DNA of 64,000 bases from an uncultured Pelagibacteraceae bacterium (GCA_902613545.1 CACMHW010000004.1:1-64000), one strand, 5' to 3'; shown: positions 43,839-53,144, counted from the first letter of the stretch. Program-made: numbers and translations. Notes: a model not told the origin generated them from the sequence alone.

Positions 43839-44077
43839 TTCAAAATATTTATTTTATAATCTTCAATAATTAAATTTACTAAAAGTTTCTGGCACATTTC
43901 CTCAACTTTTTTTTCTGCTATAATTTGATCTGCTTCATCTATTTCGATTTCAAAAAATTTACCTTGACGAATATTTTTTAAATTACTCATTCCTAAATTT
44001 AATAAAGTATTTTGCACGACCTTTCCTTGAGGATCTAATACGTCTTTTTTAAGAGTAACTGTAACTGAAAATCTCAA
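43835..44077 (-). CDS. purS: Phosphoribosylformylglycinamidine synthase, subunit PurS
   Basis: An about 80-residue PurS that bridges PurL and PurQ. The core is FSVTVTLKKDVLDPQGKVVQNTLLNLG and the C-terminal helix-strand EMCQKLLVNLIIEDYKI. I place the start at TTG 44077, one base after the purC stop, because PurS normally begins right at this beta strand. An ATG at 44116 would add 13 lysine/asparagine-rich residues and overlap purC by 38 bases. Confidence 0.88.
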   Translation of the reverse strand: MRFSVTVTLKKDVLDPQGKVVQNTLLNLGMSNLKNIRQGKFFEIEIDEADQIIAEKKVEEMCQKLLVNLIIEDYKINILK

Positions 44078-44078
44078 T

Positions 44079-44870
44079 TTATTTTTTTTTGAATTTAATT
44101 GGAATTGTTTTCCCAAAGTTTACTTCACTAATATTTGTTTCCTCTGGCATTATACCTAATCGTCTTGCTACTTCTTGATAAGCTTGAATAATATTCCCTA
44201 AATCTTTTCTAAATCTATCTTTATCTAATTTTTTTTCAGTTTTTATATCCCACAATCTACAAGTGTCTGGACTTATTTCATCTGCAAGAACGATTTCTTT
44301 TTTTTCAGTATCCTTGTTCCACGCTTTTCCATACTCAAGTTTAAAATCTACTAACTTAATGCCTATTGCCCTAAACATTCCGGTTAAAAGATCATTTATT
44401 CTCAAAGTCATTTGATCAATAATTTTAATTTCATTTTCAGTAGCCCAACCGAATGAGAAAATGTGATCTTTTGAGATTAATGGATCATTAAGTTCATCTT
44501 TTTTGAAACAGTATTCTAATAAAGGCTTTTCAAGATGAGTACCCTCAGGTATGCCCAATCTTTTTGTTAATGAACCAGTAGCTATATTTCTTGCTATAAA
44601 TTCAATAGGAAAAATTTCAGCTTTTCTTATTAACTGTTCTCTCATGTTAAGTCTTTTTACTAAATGATTTTTTATTCCACACTGAGTAAGGTTAGACAAG
44701 ATATACTCAGATATCCTATTATTTAAAACACCTTTACCTTCGACTTTTGCTTTTTTCAGATTATTAAAAGCAGTCGCGTCATCCTTAAAATGTTGGATTA
44801 CTAGATTTTTATCTTTAGTTTCATAAATTATCTTAGCTTTTCCCTCGTACAATTTATTTCCTTTATTCAT
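44079..44870 (-). CDS. purC: SAICAR synthetase
   Basis: A 263-residue PurC that joins aspartate to CAIR. LYEGKAKIIYETKDKNLVIQHFKDDATAFN is the N-terminal ATP site, RNIATGSLTKRLGI and VDFKLEYGKAWNKDTEKKEIVLADEISPDTCRLWD the central motif. Its length is normal. purB lies upstream on the same strand at a distance of 4 bases and purS starts at its stop. Confidence 0.95.
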   Translation of the reverse strand: MNKGNKLYEGKAKIIYETKDKNLVIQHFKDDATAFNNLKKAKVEGKGVLNNRISEYILSNLTQCGIKNHLVKRLNMREQLIRKAEIFPIEFIARNIATGSLTKRLGIPEGTHLEKPLLEYCFKKDELNDPLISKDHIFSFGWATENEIKIIDQMTLRINDLLTGMFRAIGIKLVDFKLEYGKAWNKDTEKKEIVLADEISPDTCRLWDIKTEKKLDKDRFRKDLGNIIQAYQEVARRLGIMPEETNISEVNFGKTIPIKFKKK

Positions 44871-44874
44871 ATGA

Positions 44875-46173
44875 TTACCTTTTTTTCAGACATCTATTAA
44901 AAATTATATTAATTTTTTTAGTATGATAACCAAAATTAAATAATTTTTTAAGTTTATTAACAGATATTTTGTTATTAATTTTTTTATCTGAAAGAATTTT
45001 ATTGTAAAAAGAAGTATTTTCTTTCCAAGCCATAAAAGCATTTTGTTGAACAATTTTATATGCCTCCTCTCTTGTGAAACCAACATTAGTTAGCTCAAGT
45101 AAAACTCTTTGCGAAAAAAATATACCATTGGTGAGATTTAAATTTTTTTGCATTTTTTTTGGATAAATATTTAGATTTTTAATAAGATTTGACAATCTTA
45201 CCAATGCAAAGTCTAAGGCTATGGTAGCGTCTGGACCGATATTTCTTTCTACTGCTGAATGTGAAATATCCCTTTCATGCCACAACGCTACGTTTTCAAA
45301 CGCTGGGATAGTTGAGGATCTTATCAGTCTAGCTAAACCTGTGAGATTTTCACTAAGGATAGGATTTTTTTTGTGGGGCATAGCTGATGAACCTTTTTGT
45401 TTTTTTCCAAAAAATTCTTCAACTTCTAAAACTTCTGTTCTCTGTAAATGTCTTATTTCAGTTGCAAATCTCTCAATAGAACTAGCTATGATCCCAAGAG
45501 TTGAAAAGAATTGAGCGTGTCTATCTCTTGGTATTACTTGCGTAGATATTGGTTCAACATTAAGTCTTAGTTTTTTAGCGACGTAACTCTCTACTTTTGG
45601 ATCTACATTTGCAAAAGTCCCTACAGCTCCTGAAATTGCACAAGTAGAAATTTCTTCAATAGAGTTTTCTAATCTTTTCTTATTTCTCGTAAATTCTTGG
45701 TAATAAGTTAACATTTTAAGACCAAAAGTAATTGGTTCGGCATGTATACCGTGGCTTCTACCAATGCATAAAGTATATTTATGTTTTAAAGCTTGGCGCC
45801 TAATAGTAATTAATAACTGATTAATATCTTCTAATAAAATTTCTCCTGATTTCTTTAACTGAATATTAAAACATGTATCTAAAACATCTGATGATGTCAT
45901 GCCTTTGTGAAGGTATCTTGCATCTTCTCCAACTCTTTCCGATATTGATGTTAAAAATGCAATAACATCATGCTTAACCTTTTCTTCAATTTTCAAAATT
46001 CTTGGTACATTAATCTTTGCTTTTGATTTGACTTTCTTAGAAACACCTTTTGGGATAATTTTCAATTTTTCCATTGCTTCTGCTGCAGCTATCTCAATAT
46101 CTAACCAAATAGAATATTTATTCTTATCATCCCAAATATTTTTTATTTCTTTTCTTGAGTATCTTTCAATCAT
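44875..46173 (-). CDS. purB: Adenylosuccinate lyase
   Basis: A 432-residue fumarase/aspartase-superfamily enzyme used twice in purine synthesis (SAICAR to AICAR, adenylosuccinate to AMP). Seen are YLHKGMTSSDVLDTCFN, GRSHGIHAEPITFG with the catalytic His, and the signature GSSAMPHKKNPILSE containing the flexible-loop serine. Gene order map-purB-purC-purSQL places it in a purine operon. It overlaps map by 4 bases. Confidence 0.95.
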   Translation of the reverse strand: MIERYSRKEIKNIWDDKNKYSIWLDIEIAAAEAMEKLKIIPKGVSKKVKSKAKINVPRILKIEEKVKHDVIAFLTSISERVGEDARYLHKGMTSSDVLDTCFNIQLKKSGEILLEDINQLLITIRRQALKHKYTLCIGRSHGIHAEPITFGLKMLTYYQEFTRNKKRLENSIEEISTCAISGAVGTFANVDPKVESYVAKKLRLNVEPISTQVIPRDRHAQFFSTLGIIASSIERFATEIRHLQRTEVLEVEEFFGKKQKGSSAMPHKKNPILSENLTGLARLIRSSTIPAFENVALWHERDISHSAVERNIGPDATIALDFALVRLSNLIKNLNIYPKKMQKNLNLTNGIFFSQRVLLELTNVGFTREEAYKIVQQNAFMAWKENTSFYNKILSDKKINNKISVNKLKKLFNFGYHTKKINIIFNRCLKKR

Positions 46174-46925
46174 TTATTTTTAGATAACGTAAAAATCTCA
46201 CAACCATCTTTTGTTACACCCACAGTATGTTCAAATTGTGCAGATAAAGATTTATCTTTAGTGACTGCTGTCCAACCATCGTTAAGTGTTTTTGTTTCAA
46301 ATTTTCCAAGGTTTATCATAGGCTCAATTGTAAAAATCATGCCTGTTTGGATTTTTTCTCCAGTTCCCTCTTTTCCGTAGTGTAATACATTTGGTTCTTT
46401 ATGAAATTGTTTTCCTATACCGTGACCGCAAAAATCTTGAACAACAGAAAACCCCTCAGCTTCAACATGATTTTGTATCACTGCTCCAATATCACCTAAA
46501 TGAAGATCATTTTTCACAATTTTGATTGCTTTCATCAAAGCATCGTAAGTTGTTTTGACTAATTTTTTTGCTTTAACTGAGACTTCACCAATTTCAAATG
46601 TTCTACTTGTATCTCCGTGCCAACCATCTTTTAGTGCTGTAACATCCACGTTGACTATATCACCTTCTTTTAAAATTTTATCAGAGGAGGGAATTCCATG
46701 ACAGACTACATGGTTTGTTGAGGTACAACAAGATTTTGGAAATCCTCTATAGAAAAGTGGAGCAGAGTAAGCACCATGATCATTAAGAAACTCATAACAC
46801 AGCTTGTCAATTTGTTCAGTTCGTGTTCCAGGTACAGCAATTTTTGCAACTTCATCTAATGCACCAGCTGCAATCATTCCAGCTTGCCTAGTTTTTACAA
46901 ATGATTCTTCAAAATTTTTACTCAT
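46170..46925 (-). CDS. map: Methionine aminopeptidase type I
   Basis: A 251-residue M24A peptidase that removes N-terminal methionine. The five metal ligands appear in VNVDVTALKDGWHGDTSR (two Asp), CGHGIGKQFH (His), FTIEPMI (Glu) and QFEHTVGV (Glu). No N-terminal zinc domain. It sits between sfsA and purB in the minus-strand run, overlapping both neighbours by 1-4 bases. Confidence 0.95.
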   Translation of the reverse strand: MSKNFEESFVKTRQAGMIAAGALDEVAKIAVPGTRTEQIDKLCYEFLNDHGAYSAPLFYRGFPKSCCTSTNHVVCHGIPSSDKILKEGDIVNVDVTALKDGWHGDTSRTFEIGEVSVKAKKLVKTTYDALMKAIKIVKNDLHLGDIGAVIQNHVEAEGFSVVQDFCGHGIGKQFHKEPNVLHYGKEGTGEKIQTGMIFTIEPMINLGKFETKTLNDGWTAVTKDKSLSAQFEHTVGVTKDGCEIFTLSKNK

Positions 46926-47620
46926 TAAAAATTAAATTTTATTTTACGATTTAGTTTTATTCCTTTTGTTGAAAATTTACAATCATAGCAAAGAATATTA
47001 AGATTTTTTTTAACAGCTTTTATCAGTAATTCACAATAATTTGGATCTATATCTTTAGCTAAATCAAATTTCATACAATCATTTCTTTGAATTACATAAA
47101 GAAGATATATATCAAAACCTTTTTTATTCGCATTTAGCAATTCATTTATGTGTTTTAAACCTCTAGAGGTAACTGCATCAGGGAATTCTGCAACGCCTTT
47201 TTTTCTGGAAAGAGTAACATTTTTTACTTCAATAAAAGTTTTTTTGTTTTCGTTAGTGACTAAAAAATCAAACCTGGTATTTTCACCAAACTTAACTTCT
47301 TGTTTAATTTCTTTTAAATTCGAAAAATTTTTAATTAATCCTTTTTTTAAGGCATCAAAAACAATTTTATTAGTTAAGTGAGTGTTAATTCCAATTTTTG
47401 ACTCTTTATCTTCAATTATTTGTAAAGTGTATCTAAGCTTTCTTTTTGGATTATCGGATTTGCTTAACCAAACTCTATTACCTTTATTTAATAATCCCAG
47501 CATAGAGCCAGTATTAGGACAATGTGCTGTGACAGTATTATTGCCAATTTTTACATCTACAAAAAAACGTTTATATCTTTTAATGAATTCACCTGATATT
47601 AATGTTTTCTGAAAGTTCAT
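46925..47620 (-). CDS. sfsA: Sugar fermentation stimulation protein homologue
   Basis: A 231-residue SfsA family protein. The N-terminal OB-like part FIKRYKRFFVDVKIGNNTVTAHCPNTGSMLGLLNKGNRVWLSKS and the nuclease-like core VKFGENTRFDFLVTNENKKTFIEVKNVTLSRKKGVAEFPDAVTSRG fit the family well, including the D-x-ExK-type acidic/lysine cluster. The molecular role is unsettled; the family was named from a maltose phenotype and has a restriction-nuclease-like fold. It is the first gene of the run and is divergent from the CinA-like gene across 16 bases. Confidence 0.9.
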   Translation of the reverse strand: MNFQKTLISGEFIKRYKRFFVDVKIGNNTVTAHCPNTGSMLGLLNKGNRVWLSKSDNPKRKLRYTLQIIEDKESKIGINTHLTNKIVFDALKKGLIKNFSNLKEIKQEVKFGENTRFDFLVTNENKKTFIEVKNVTLSRKKGVAEFPDAVTSRGLKHINELLNANKKGFDIYLLYVIQRNDCMKFDLAKDIDPNYCELLIKAVKKNLNILCYDCKFSTKGIKLNRKIKFNF

Positions 47621-47636
47621 ATATAATTAATAATCT

Positions 47637-48392
47637 ATGAAGAAAAAAAAGAAAGTAAATGCAGCAATTTTAATAATTGGTAATGAAATTTTGTCTGGAA
47701 GAACTCAGGATAAAAACATTTCATTTATAAGCAATTGGTTAAATTTAAACTGCGGAATAACAGTCATGGAGGTTAGAATTATACCTGACGTTGAAAAAAC
47801 TATTGTTAAAAACATCAGAAATTTATCTAAAAACTTTAATTATGTATTCACTACGGGGGGTATTGGTCCAACCCATGATGATATTACAGCTCAATCCGTC
47901 GCTAAAGCATTTAAAGTAAAATATGGATATCATCAAGAAGCATATAAAATATTAGAGCATTATTATGGAGAGGATAAATTTAATGACGGTAGAAAAAAAA
48001 TGGCAAAGATGCCAGTCACAGCTAAGTTAATTTATAATCCATCTAGTGCAGCGCCTGGATTTATTACAAAAAATGTATTTTCTTTGCCAGGAGTTCCTTC
48101 AATCTTAAATTCAATGATCGAAAATTGTAAAAAATATTTAATAAAAGGTTCTAAAGTATACAGCAAAACATTAAATCTTTTCACTGTTGAAAGTAATATT
48201 TCTTTAGAATTAGCATCAATTCAAAAAAAATATAAAAGGTTTGTTGATATTGGAAGTTACCCTTTTTTTAGATTAGGAAAAATTGGAGTATCAGTGGTAT
48301 CTAGATCCTCTTCAAAAAATAAATTAATATCTGTTCGAAAAGATTTAATGAAAGTTGTTAAGTCCAAAAAAATTAAAATTTTAAATATTTAA
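47637..48392 (+). CDS. CinA-type molybdopterin-binding-domain protein
   Basis: A 251-residue protein with the CinA N-terminal (MoCF/MoaB-like) domain: AAILIIGNEILSGRTQDKNISFISNWLN, VFTTGGIGPTHDDITAQSVAKAF and NVFSLPGVPSILNSM. The C-terminal NMN-deamidase domain of full CinA is missing, which is common in alphaproteobacteria. The function of the stand-alone domain is unknown; nucleotide or ADP-ribose related hydrolysis has been shown for relatives. Its 3' end overlaps a convergent GT9 gene by 4 bases. Confidence 0.85.
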   Translation: MKKKKKVNAAILIIGNEILSGRTQDKNISFISNWLNLNCGITVMEVRIIPDVEKTIVKNIRNLSKNFNYVFTTGGIGPTHDDITAQSVAKAFKVKYGYHQEAYKILEHYYGEDKFNDGRKKMAKMPVTAKLIYNPSSAAPGFITKNVFSLPGVPSILNSMIENCKKYLIKGSKVYSKTLNLFTVESNISLELASIQKKYKRFVDIGSYPFFRLGKIGVSVVSRSSSKNKLISVRKDLMKVVKSKKIKILNI

Positions 48393-49342
48393 ATTAAACT
48401 CAAAACTTCATCAACATCAATTGAGTTAATATCTTTAGTTTTGTATATTTTTTTACTATCTAATATTGTTGTGAAGCGATTGTTTGGTGCAAATTTATCA
48501 GAATTTGTTGGGCCAAACAAAACTATCATTGGAACATTTGCTAAAGACATCATGTGCATTACTCCATTATCTATTGATATAGCTTTATCAAGTCTTGACG
48601 ACAAAGCTGTTATTAGAGCGGGGCAGGCTAGTTTAGATTTTAATTCTGGAAATAATGCTGAAGGAACTTGATTTTTAATTTTCTCGATTAAGTCAATATT
48701 ATTTTTTTCAATAAAAAAAACTGGAATTTTATTTTTAGAAAGTATTTTGTTAGCTAAAGAAGTAAATTTATAAAGAGACCAACTTTTTTTTCTATAAATA
48801 TTACCTTGTGTAATTGAAAAACCTATATAATTTGAATTTGGTAATAATTTTTTAGCTTCTAATAATAAATTTTTATTTAATTTATTGACTTTAAATTCTA
48901 ATTCAACGACATCTTCTCCAAAAAATAAACTGAGATTTTCTATATGGTTTGTGCTCTTTGAATTAATTCTTTTAGTGGAAAAATAACTATTAAAGGTTCT
49001 TGAATAAAATAAATTATGGGGAATTTTTTTTAAAATAAGTGAATTTCTAAATTTCGTTTGTAAATCAATTATTAAATCAAATTTTCCTAAAGTAGTTTTA
49101 GCAAATCTTTGCTTAGCAAAAAATAGATGCCACCATCTAAAACCAAAATATTTTAAATCTAAGTCTAAAGTCTCTAATTTGATATTATACTCTTTAAGTT
49201 TTCCATTAAAATGATTTTCATGAGCACCTAAATAATAAAACTTAGATTTTTTGAAATGATTTTTTAGACTAATAATCAATGGAAATAACTGTATAGAGTC
49301 GCCCAATCCTCCACCAGAATTATATATTAAGATTTTTTCCAT
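48389..49342 (-). CDS. GT9 heptosyltransferase-like glycosyltransferase
   Basis: A 317-residue glycosyltransferase family 9 protein. The N-terminal motif is ILIYNSGGGLGDSIQLFPLIISL, matching the heptosyltransferase acceptor-site glycine loop, and the donor-site hallmark is AISIDNGVMHMMSLANVPMIVLFGPTNSDKFAP. It lacks a membrane helix. It probably adds a heptose or hexose to LPS. It lies directly beside the tRNA-Leu island, 68 bases from the tRNA fragment, and may be a core gene at its left edge. Confidence 0.82.
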   Translation of the reverse strand: MEKILIYNSGGGLGDSIQLFPLIISLKNHFKKSKFYYLGAHENHFNGKLKEYNIKLETLDLDLKYFGFRWWHLFFAKQRFAKTTLGKFDLIIDLQTKFRNSLILKKIPHNLFYSRTFNSYFSTKRINSKSTNHIENLSLFFGEDVVELEFKVNKLNKNLLLEAKKLLPNSNYIGFSITQGNIYRKKSWSLYKFTSLANKILSKNKIPVFFIEKNNIDLIEKIKNQVPSALFPELKSKLACPALITALSSRLDKAISIDNGVMHMMSLANVPMIVLFGPTNSDKFAPNNRFTTILDSKKIYKTKDINSIDVDEVLSLI

Positions 49343-49410
49343 TAGATAAATATACTTTATAAGATTTAAATAATAATATAAATGTCATATATATATTACA
49401 AAAATTTATG

Positions 49411-49450
49411 TGCCCTCGTGGTGAAATTGGTAGACACAAAGGACTTAAAA
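49411..49450 (+). repeat. Partial tRNA-Leu(UAA) copy: 5' half, left edge of island
   Basis: These 40 bases are identical to 54437-54476: the base before the tRNA, acceptor strand, D-arm, 5' anticodon stem and anticodon loop. Identity stops abruptly after TTAAAA, where the left copy continues CCCCAAGG instead of TCCTTGCC. No matching 3' half follows, so it cannot be a tRNA. I read it as the left attachment-site copy of an integration at the anticodon loop. Confidence 0.92.
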
Positions 49451-49470
49451 CCCCAAGGATACAGTAAGAT

Positions 49471-49500
49471 TAGAGTCTCAGACAGTCTCAGGTAGTCTCA
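49471..49500 (+). repeat. Three 10-bp tandem repeats sharing AGTCTCA
   Basis: TAGAGTCTCA, GACAGTCTCA and GGTAGTCTCA follow one another, each with the core AGTCTCA in the same phase. They sit 20 bases after the tRNA fragment. Ten-base phasing could mark protein-binding sites such as integrase arm sites. Confidence 0.6.
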
Positions 49501-49573
49501 AAAAATTATCAATCCTTATTTTATTATTTAACCTTTCAATTAGCATTAGAAATCAAGGCAAATTAATTTGTGC

Positions 49574-49608
49574 AGACTAGAAGATAACTAGAAGACAGAG
49601 AGGGAAAA
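49574..49608 (+). repeat. Island repeat, copy A
   Basis: Contains GACTAGAAGATAACTAGAAG followed by ACAGAGAGGG, itself a near-tandem of ACTAGAAGA. Related copies lie at 50830-50866 and 54325-54367. It stands about 120 bases inside the left tRNA copy. Confidence 0.65.
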
Positions 49609-49625
49609 TTTGGTAAAATGATCTA

Positions 49626-50744
49626 ATGAGAAAACTTTTAAAATTGATAATAATAAATTTTACGTTATTATTATTTTTACATATTCCTTCACATAGCATT
49701 GAAATTACAAAAGATTTAAAACTTTTAGATTTATCAAAAGTTAATGAAGAAAGCTGTAGATATGCAGGGAGAGGCGCATTAACACTAAACAAAAATTTTT
49801 CAGATTTCATCCAAGGTTATGAGGAACCGTTGGCAATAGATGGAGCGTCAACTTTTATAGAGGATAATACCGCTTACCTAAATAACGCCCTAGCTGGTTA
49901 CAGTTCTGAAAAAGAAGATGGGATATTTAAAAAAAGATTGGTTGATCTCTCTATATCAAATAGTTTTAAAAAAGTTGATTGGACTGAAAAAGGGGGGTCA
50001 TCACCTTCATTTGTGACAAATATATTAATAAAATCTTTAGCGTATTCTACTTCGTATTTGAGAAATAAAAACAAATTAAATAAAGAAGAAATTAATCAAC
50101 TGAATATTTACGTTGAAGACTTAAAGAAAAATTCTTATTTAGCTGATGCAAGAATTAAGAACAAAGATGCTGGAAGATATAAATCAATTTCTGGAGACGA
50201 TACTAAATATTTTACAATCGATACAAAATTCGCTAGAGCAACTTCATTTATCATGTGGGGCGCGGCAATTAATGACAAAAAACTATTTGTGGAAGGTTAT
50301 GAAATTTATATGAATTTAATGAAAACTTTAGATAAAAAAAAATTTTTTGAAAAAAAGTTAAGAGGTAATAATGAAGTTATCCAACACGTTATTCAAGGAG
50401 CTGAAGTTTTAAGATTGAATGGATTCAATATTTATAACACTAAATTTAAAAATGGTTCTCTTAGAGATCAATTAGAAACACATGCTAAAAGACTGATTAA
50501 AAATAACAACAAAGAAATTGCAGGCCTAGACCCAGATGCAGGCAAAACAAGTATAGTCAAAACTCGAGGTTATGGAGCCCATGTAGCTTGGATACCGTTT
50601 TATTTAAACGACGAAAAAAATAATACAGAAAATATTCAAAAAGTTCATGAAATTGCAACTGGATTTAGTTTAGATGATTATTCTGGTGGAGCTTTGGCTA
50701 TTCACTCAGGTTGTTTATACGGTAAAAATTATATTCGTTACTAA
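49626..50744 (+). CDS. Secreted protein of unknown family, possibly alpha/alpha-toroid lyase-like
   Basis: A 372-residue protein with a signal peptide (residues about 5-24, LHIPSHS-I). The mature part looks mostly alpha-helical, with repeated hydrophobic helices such as FARATSFIMWGAAINDKKLFVEGYEIYMNLM and VIQHVIQGAEVLRLNGF, as in alpha/alpha-barrel polysaccharide lyases and related enzymes. A basic/aromatic segment TRGYGAHVAWIPFYL is near the C-terminus. I cannot name the family with confidence and saw no firm catalytic motif. Because the neighbour is a heparin-lyase-like protein, a glycan-related role is plausible. It is first in the island. Confidence 0.6.
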   Translation: MRKLLKLIIINFTLLLFLHIPSHSIEITKDLKLLDLSKVNEESCRYAGRGALTLNKNFSDFIQGYEEPLAIDGASTFIEDNTAYLNNALAGYSSEKEDGIFKKRLVDLSISNSFKKVDWTEKGGSSPSFVTNILIKSLAYSTSYLRNKNKLNKEEINQLNIYVEDLKKNSYLADARIKNKDAGRYKSISGDDTKYFTIDTKFARATSFIMWGAAINDKKLFVEGYEIYMNLMKTLDKKKFFEKKLRGNNEVIQHVIQGAEVLRLNGFNIYNTKFKNGSLRDQLETHAKRLIKNNNKEIAGLDPDAGKTSIVKTRGYGAHVAWIPFYLNDEKNNTENIQKVHEIATGFSLDDYSGGALAIHSGCLYGKNYIRY

Positions 50745-50912
50745 TTTAAACTTATCATCAAACAGACTAGCTTTGATACGTTAATAACTCTTCAACTTAA
50801 CCCAACTTTTATGTCCACTTATCACTGCTAAAATATGGGAAGACTAGGTGCAGACTAGAAGATAATTTTTACTTTTCATAAATATTTAATACTGATAATT
50901 TAAATTTTAACG
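50745..50912. other. Intergenic spacer with island repeat copy B
   Basis: No gene seen. It holds a short stem (ATCAAA and TTTGAT, 50758-50778) that may end the upstream gene, a lone CAGACTAG word at 50763, and copy B of the island repeat just before the next gene. Confidence 0.5.
50830..50866 (+). repeat. Island repeat, copy B
   Basis: Shares AAAATATGGGAAGACTAG with copy C and GTGCAGACTAGAAGATAA with copy A, so it looks like a fusion of the two versions. It lies between the first and second cargo genes. Confidence 0.65.
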
Positions 50913-51875
50913 ATGAAAAGTTTGTCTATATTTTTATTATTTTTTCTCTTTTTAAATAATTCATATGCTGATCCAATAGTATGGAAAGAATTAGCTGGAG
51001 GTAAAAGTAGTGGTAATTCGCGTTTAATTAATTTACCTGAAAGTGCTCTTGATGGAAAACAATTGAGAATGAACCATTGGGATGCTTGTTGGCAGAAAGG
51101 TAAAGGACCTGATCACTGTTTGATAATCACAGATGAGATGTCAAGAGAAGATAATTTCTCTATTAAATTTGAAAGTCATCCAGGTGATTGTGGGATATAC
51201 AAGAAATCAAATGATAGCATAAATAACTGGAACAATTGCTATGAGGGAGCACGACGAGTTTTTATAGGAACAAAGTATCGGGATTGGGGAAGTAAATGGC
51301 TTTCATTTTCCGTATTAATCCCTAAAAATTATATTCATTCAAATACGCCACTTATATTCAATCAAATACATAGAAAAGGCAAAGGTGCACATTATAGAAT
51401 GGGTATTTCACCTGAAGGAATTGTAAATGTACAGTTAAGAAGTTTTCTTCACGACAATGAGTGCGTGAAAATTAGCAAAAAACTTCTGGGAAAAAATATT
51501 TGTAGAAAAATAAGCGAAAAATATCACGATCCACCTTTTTTTGATTTAAAACATTTTTCTAATCACTTAGGAAAGTGGATAGATGTAATAGTACATACAC
51601 CAAATAAGAAAAGTTTATTCATATGGGTTAACGGCAAAAAAATTGTAGATATGCAAAATAAAATGCCAGGAAACTCATCACTCTCGTCAACAAATTTTGG
51701 TATTTATCAACCAAGAGCAAATCAAATAAAGGCTAAAGGAAAAAAAGTGAAAACTAAATGGAAGTATGAGGAAGCGTCAACAGTTCAAATTTTGTACATA
51801 GATGAAATAAGATTTGCAGATCAATGTAATAAATTAAACCTAATAAATTTAGGGTACAATTGTAATAAACTTTAA
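50913..51875 (+). CDS. Secreted heparin-lyase-I-like polysaccharide lyase
   Basis: A 320-residue protein with a signal peptide (LLFFLFLNNSYA-D). The mature part has the jelly-roll pattern of the heparin lyase I (PL13/PL20-like) superfamily: ARRVFIGTKYRDWGSKWLSFSVLIPKNY, LIFNQIHRKGKGAHYRMGIS, LGKWIDVIVHTPNKKSLFIWVNGKKIVD, TNFGIYQPRANQ, and an IDEIRFAD ending. Six cysteines suggest disulfides in the periplasm. Such proteins cleave uronic-acid polysaccharides by beta-elimination. This is unusual for a streamlined oligotroph. Similarity is read by eye; activity is not proven. Confidence 0.68.
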   Translation: MKSLSIFLLFFLFLNNSYADPIVWKELAGGKSSGNSRLINLPESALDGKQLRMNHWDACWQKGKGPDHCLIITDEMSREDNFSIKFESHPGDCGIYKKSNDSINNWNNCYEGARRVFIGTKYRDWGSKWLSFSVLIPKNYIHSNTPLIFNQIHRKGKGAHYRMGISPEGIVNVQLRSFLHDNECVKISKKLLGKNICRKISEKYHDPPFFDLKHFSNHLGKWIDVIVHTPNKKSLFIWVNGKKIVDMQNKMPGNSSLSSTNFGIYQPRANQIKAKGKKVKTKWKYEEASTVQILYIDEIRFADQCNKLNLINLGYNCNKL

Positions 51876-51929
51876 AATGAAAAAACTTTTAGCGATCGTG
51901 GTTCTGGATTTATAAGATATTAAATTAGC

Positions 51930-53144
51930 ATGAATTTAAAATCTTATAAATTTTCTCTTTATGATTTTGCTAATTCTGCCTTTACAACAGTTATTATAAC
52001 TTTTGTTTTCTCAAATTATTTTGCGGAGTCAATTGTTCAAGATATGGTTAATGGCCAGGCATATTGGGGTTGGGCCATTTCAGTATCAGGACTATGCATT
52101 GCATTAAGCGGACCCTTTTTAGGAAATTTAGCTGATAAGAAGAATTTAAACTCAATTATCTTAAAATCAAGCACCTATTTATGTATACTTTTTACAGCAG
52201 CATTATGGTTTGCAAAACCATCTACTGAATATATTTTATTTACCTTAATCATAGTTTGTTTGGCAAACTATTTTTATGAACTAAGTTCTATTTTCTATAA
52301 TTCATTATTAATTCATTCAGCGGATAAACAACATGTGGGAAAGGTGTCTGGTTTTGCTTTTGCGTTGGGGTATTTAGGTGGCATTATCACACTTGTTTTG
52401 ACCATTATTTTATTAATTCAATCAAATTATTTAATCGATTTAGATCAAAAAATTAATTTTAGATCCACTGCCATTTTTGTAGCCCTTTGGTTTCTCATTT
52501 TTTCCTATCCACTATTAAGTCAAACAAAATATAAAAAAGTTGAACCAAACAAAAAAAAATCAAATAGTTTAAAAAAGATTCTTTGGAATAATGGTCTAAC
52601 TAACACAACTCGTTTTTTGTTTGCACGGCTACTTTATGCTGATGGTTTAAATACCATTTTTGTCATGGGAGGTATTTTTGCTGTTGGGGTATTTAAACTA
52701 TCAATAAATGAACTTTTAATGATGTCTGTTTTAATGAATGTTGCTGCTTTAATAGGTGCTAGTTTTGGTGGATATTTCAATGATAAATATAATTCAAAAA
52801 AAACAATTTCCTTTTCCTTGATATGTCTTATTTTCTTCTCCATTTTAATCATTTTTACACAGTCAAAAATTAGTTTTTTTATTTTTTCATTTTTCTTGGG
52901 ATTATTTATAGGACCAATACAATCAGCTAGTAGGGTCATGATAACTAAATTAACAAAAATTGAGGATCAGAATAAAGCCTTTGGTTTATTTGCTACTTCT
53001 GGAAAGCTAACGTCTTTTTTTGGCCCATTTTTAGTAGGAACCATTACTTTCATAACTGAAAATCAAAGGATAGGTTTTGCCTCAGTTCTTTTACTGCTCT
53101 TTTTTGGATGGATCATATTGCATAGAACCAAGGGATTAAAATAA
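51930..53144 (+). CDS. UMF1/Atg22-type MFS transporter
   Basis: A 404-residue carrier with about 12 membrane segments. The start MNLKSYKFSLYDFANSAFTTVIITFVFSNYF is the typical UMF1 (unknown major facilitator-1, vacuole effluxer Atg22-like) N-terminus, with LYDFANSAF as the signature. LSGPFLGNLADKK is motif A between TM2 and TM3, and FGGYFNDKYNSKK its second-half counterpart. Bacterial members are of uncertain substrate. The next gene starts within its stop codon (TAATG), so the carrier and the phosphodiesterase are coupled. Confidence 0.82.
   Translation: MNLKSYKFSLYDFANSAFTTVIITFVFSNYFAESIVQDMVNGQAYWGWAISVSGLCIALSGPFLGNLADKKNLNSIILKSSTYLCILFTAALWFAKPSTEYILFTLIIVCLANYFYELSSIFYNSLLIHSADKQHVGKVSGFAFALGYLGGIITLVLTIILLIQSNYLIDLDQKINFRSTAIFVALWFLIFSYPLLSQTKYKKVEPNKKKSNSLKKILWNNGLTNTTRFLFARLLYADGLNTIFVMGGIFAVGVFKLSINELLMMSVLMNVAALIGASFGGYFNDKYNSKKTISFSLICLIFFSILIIFTQSKISFFIFSFFLGLFIGPIQSASRVMITKLTKIEDQNKAFGLFATSGKLTSFFGPFLVGTITFITENQRIGFASVLLLLFFGWIILHRTKGLK

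Noticed and set aside
49411-49450. A second functional tRNA-Leu
   Set aside because: Only the 5' half is present; no 3' anticodon stem, T-arm or acceptor strand follows.
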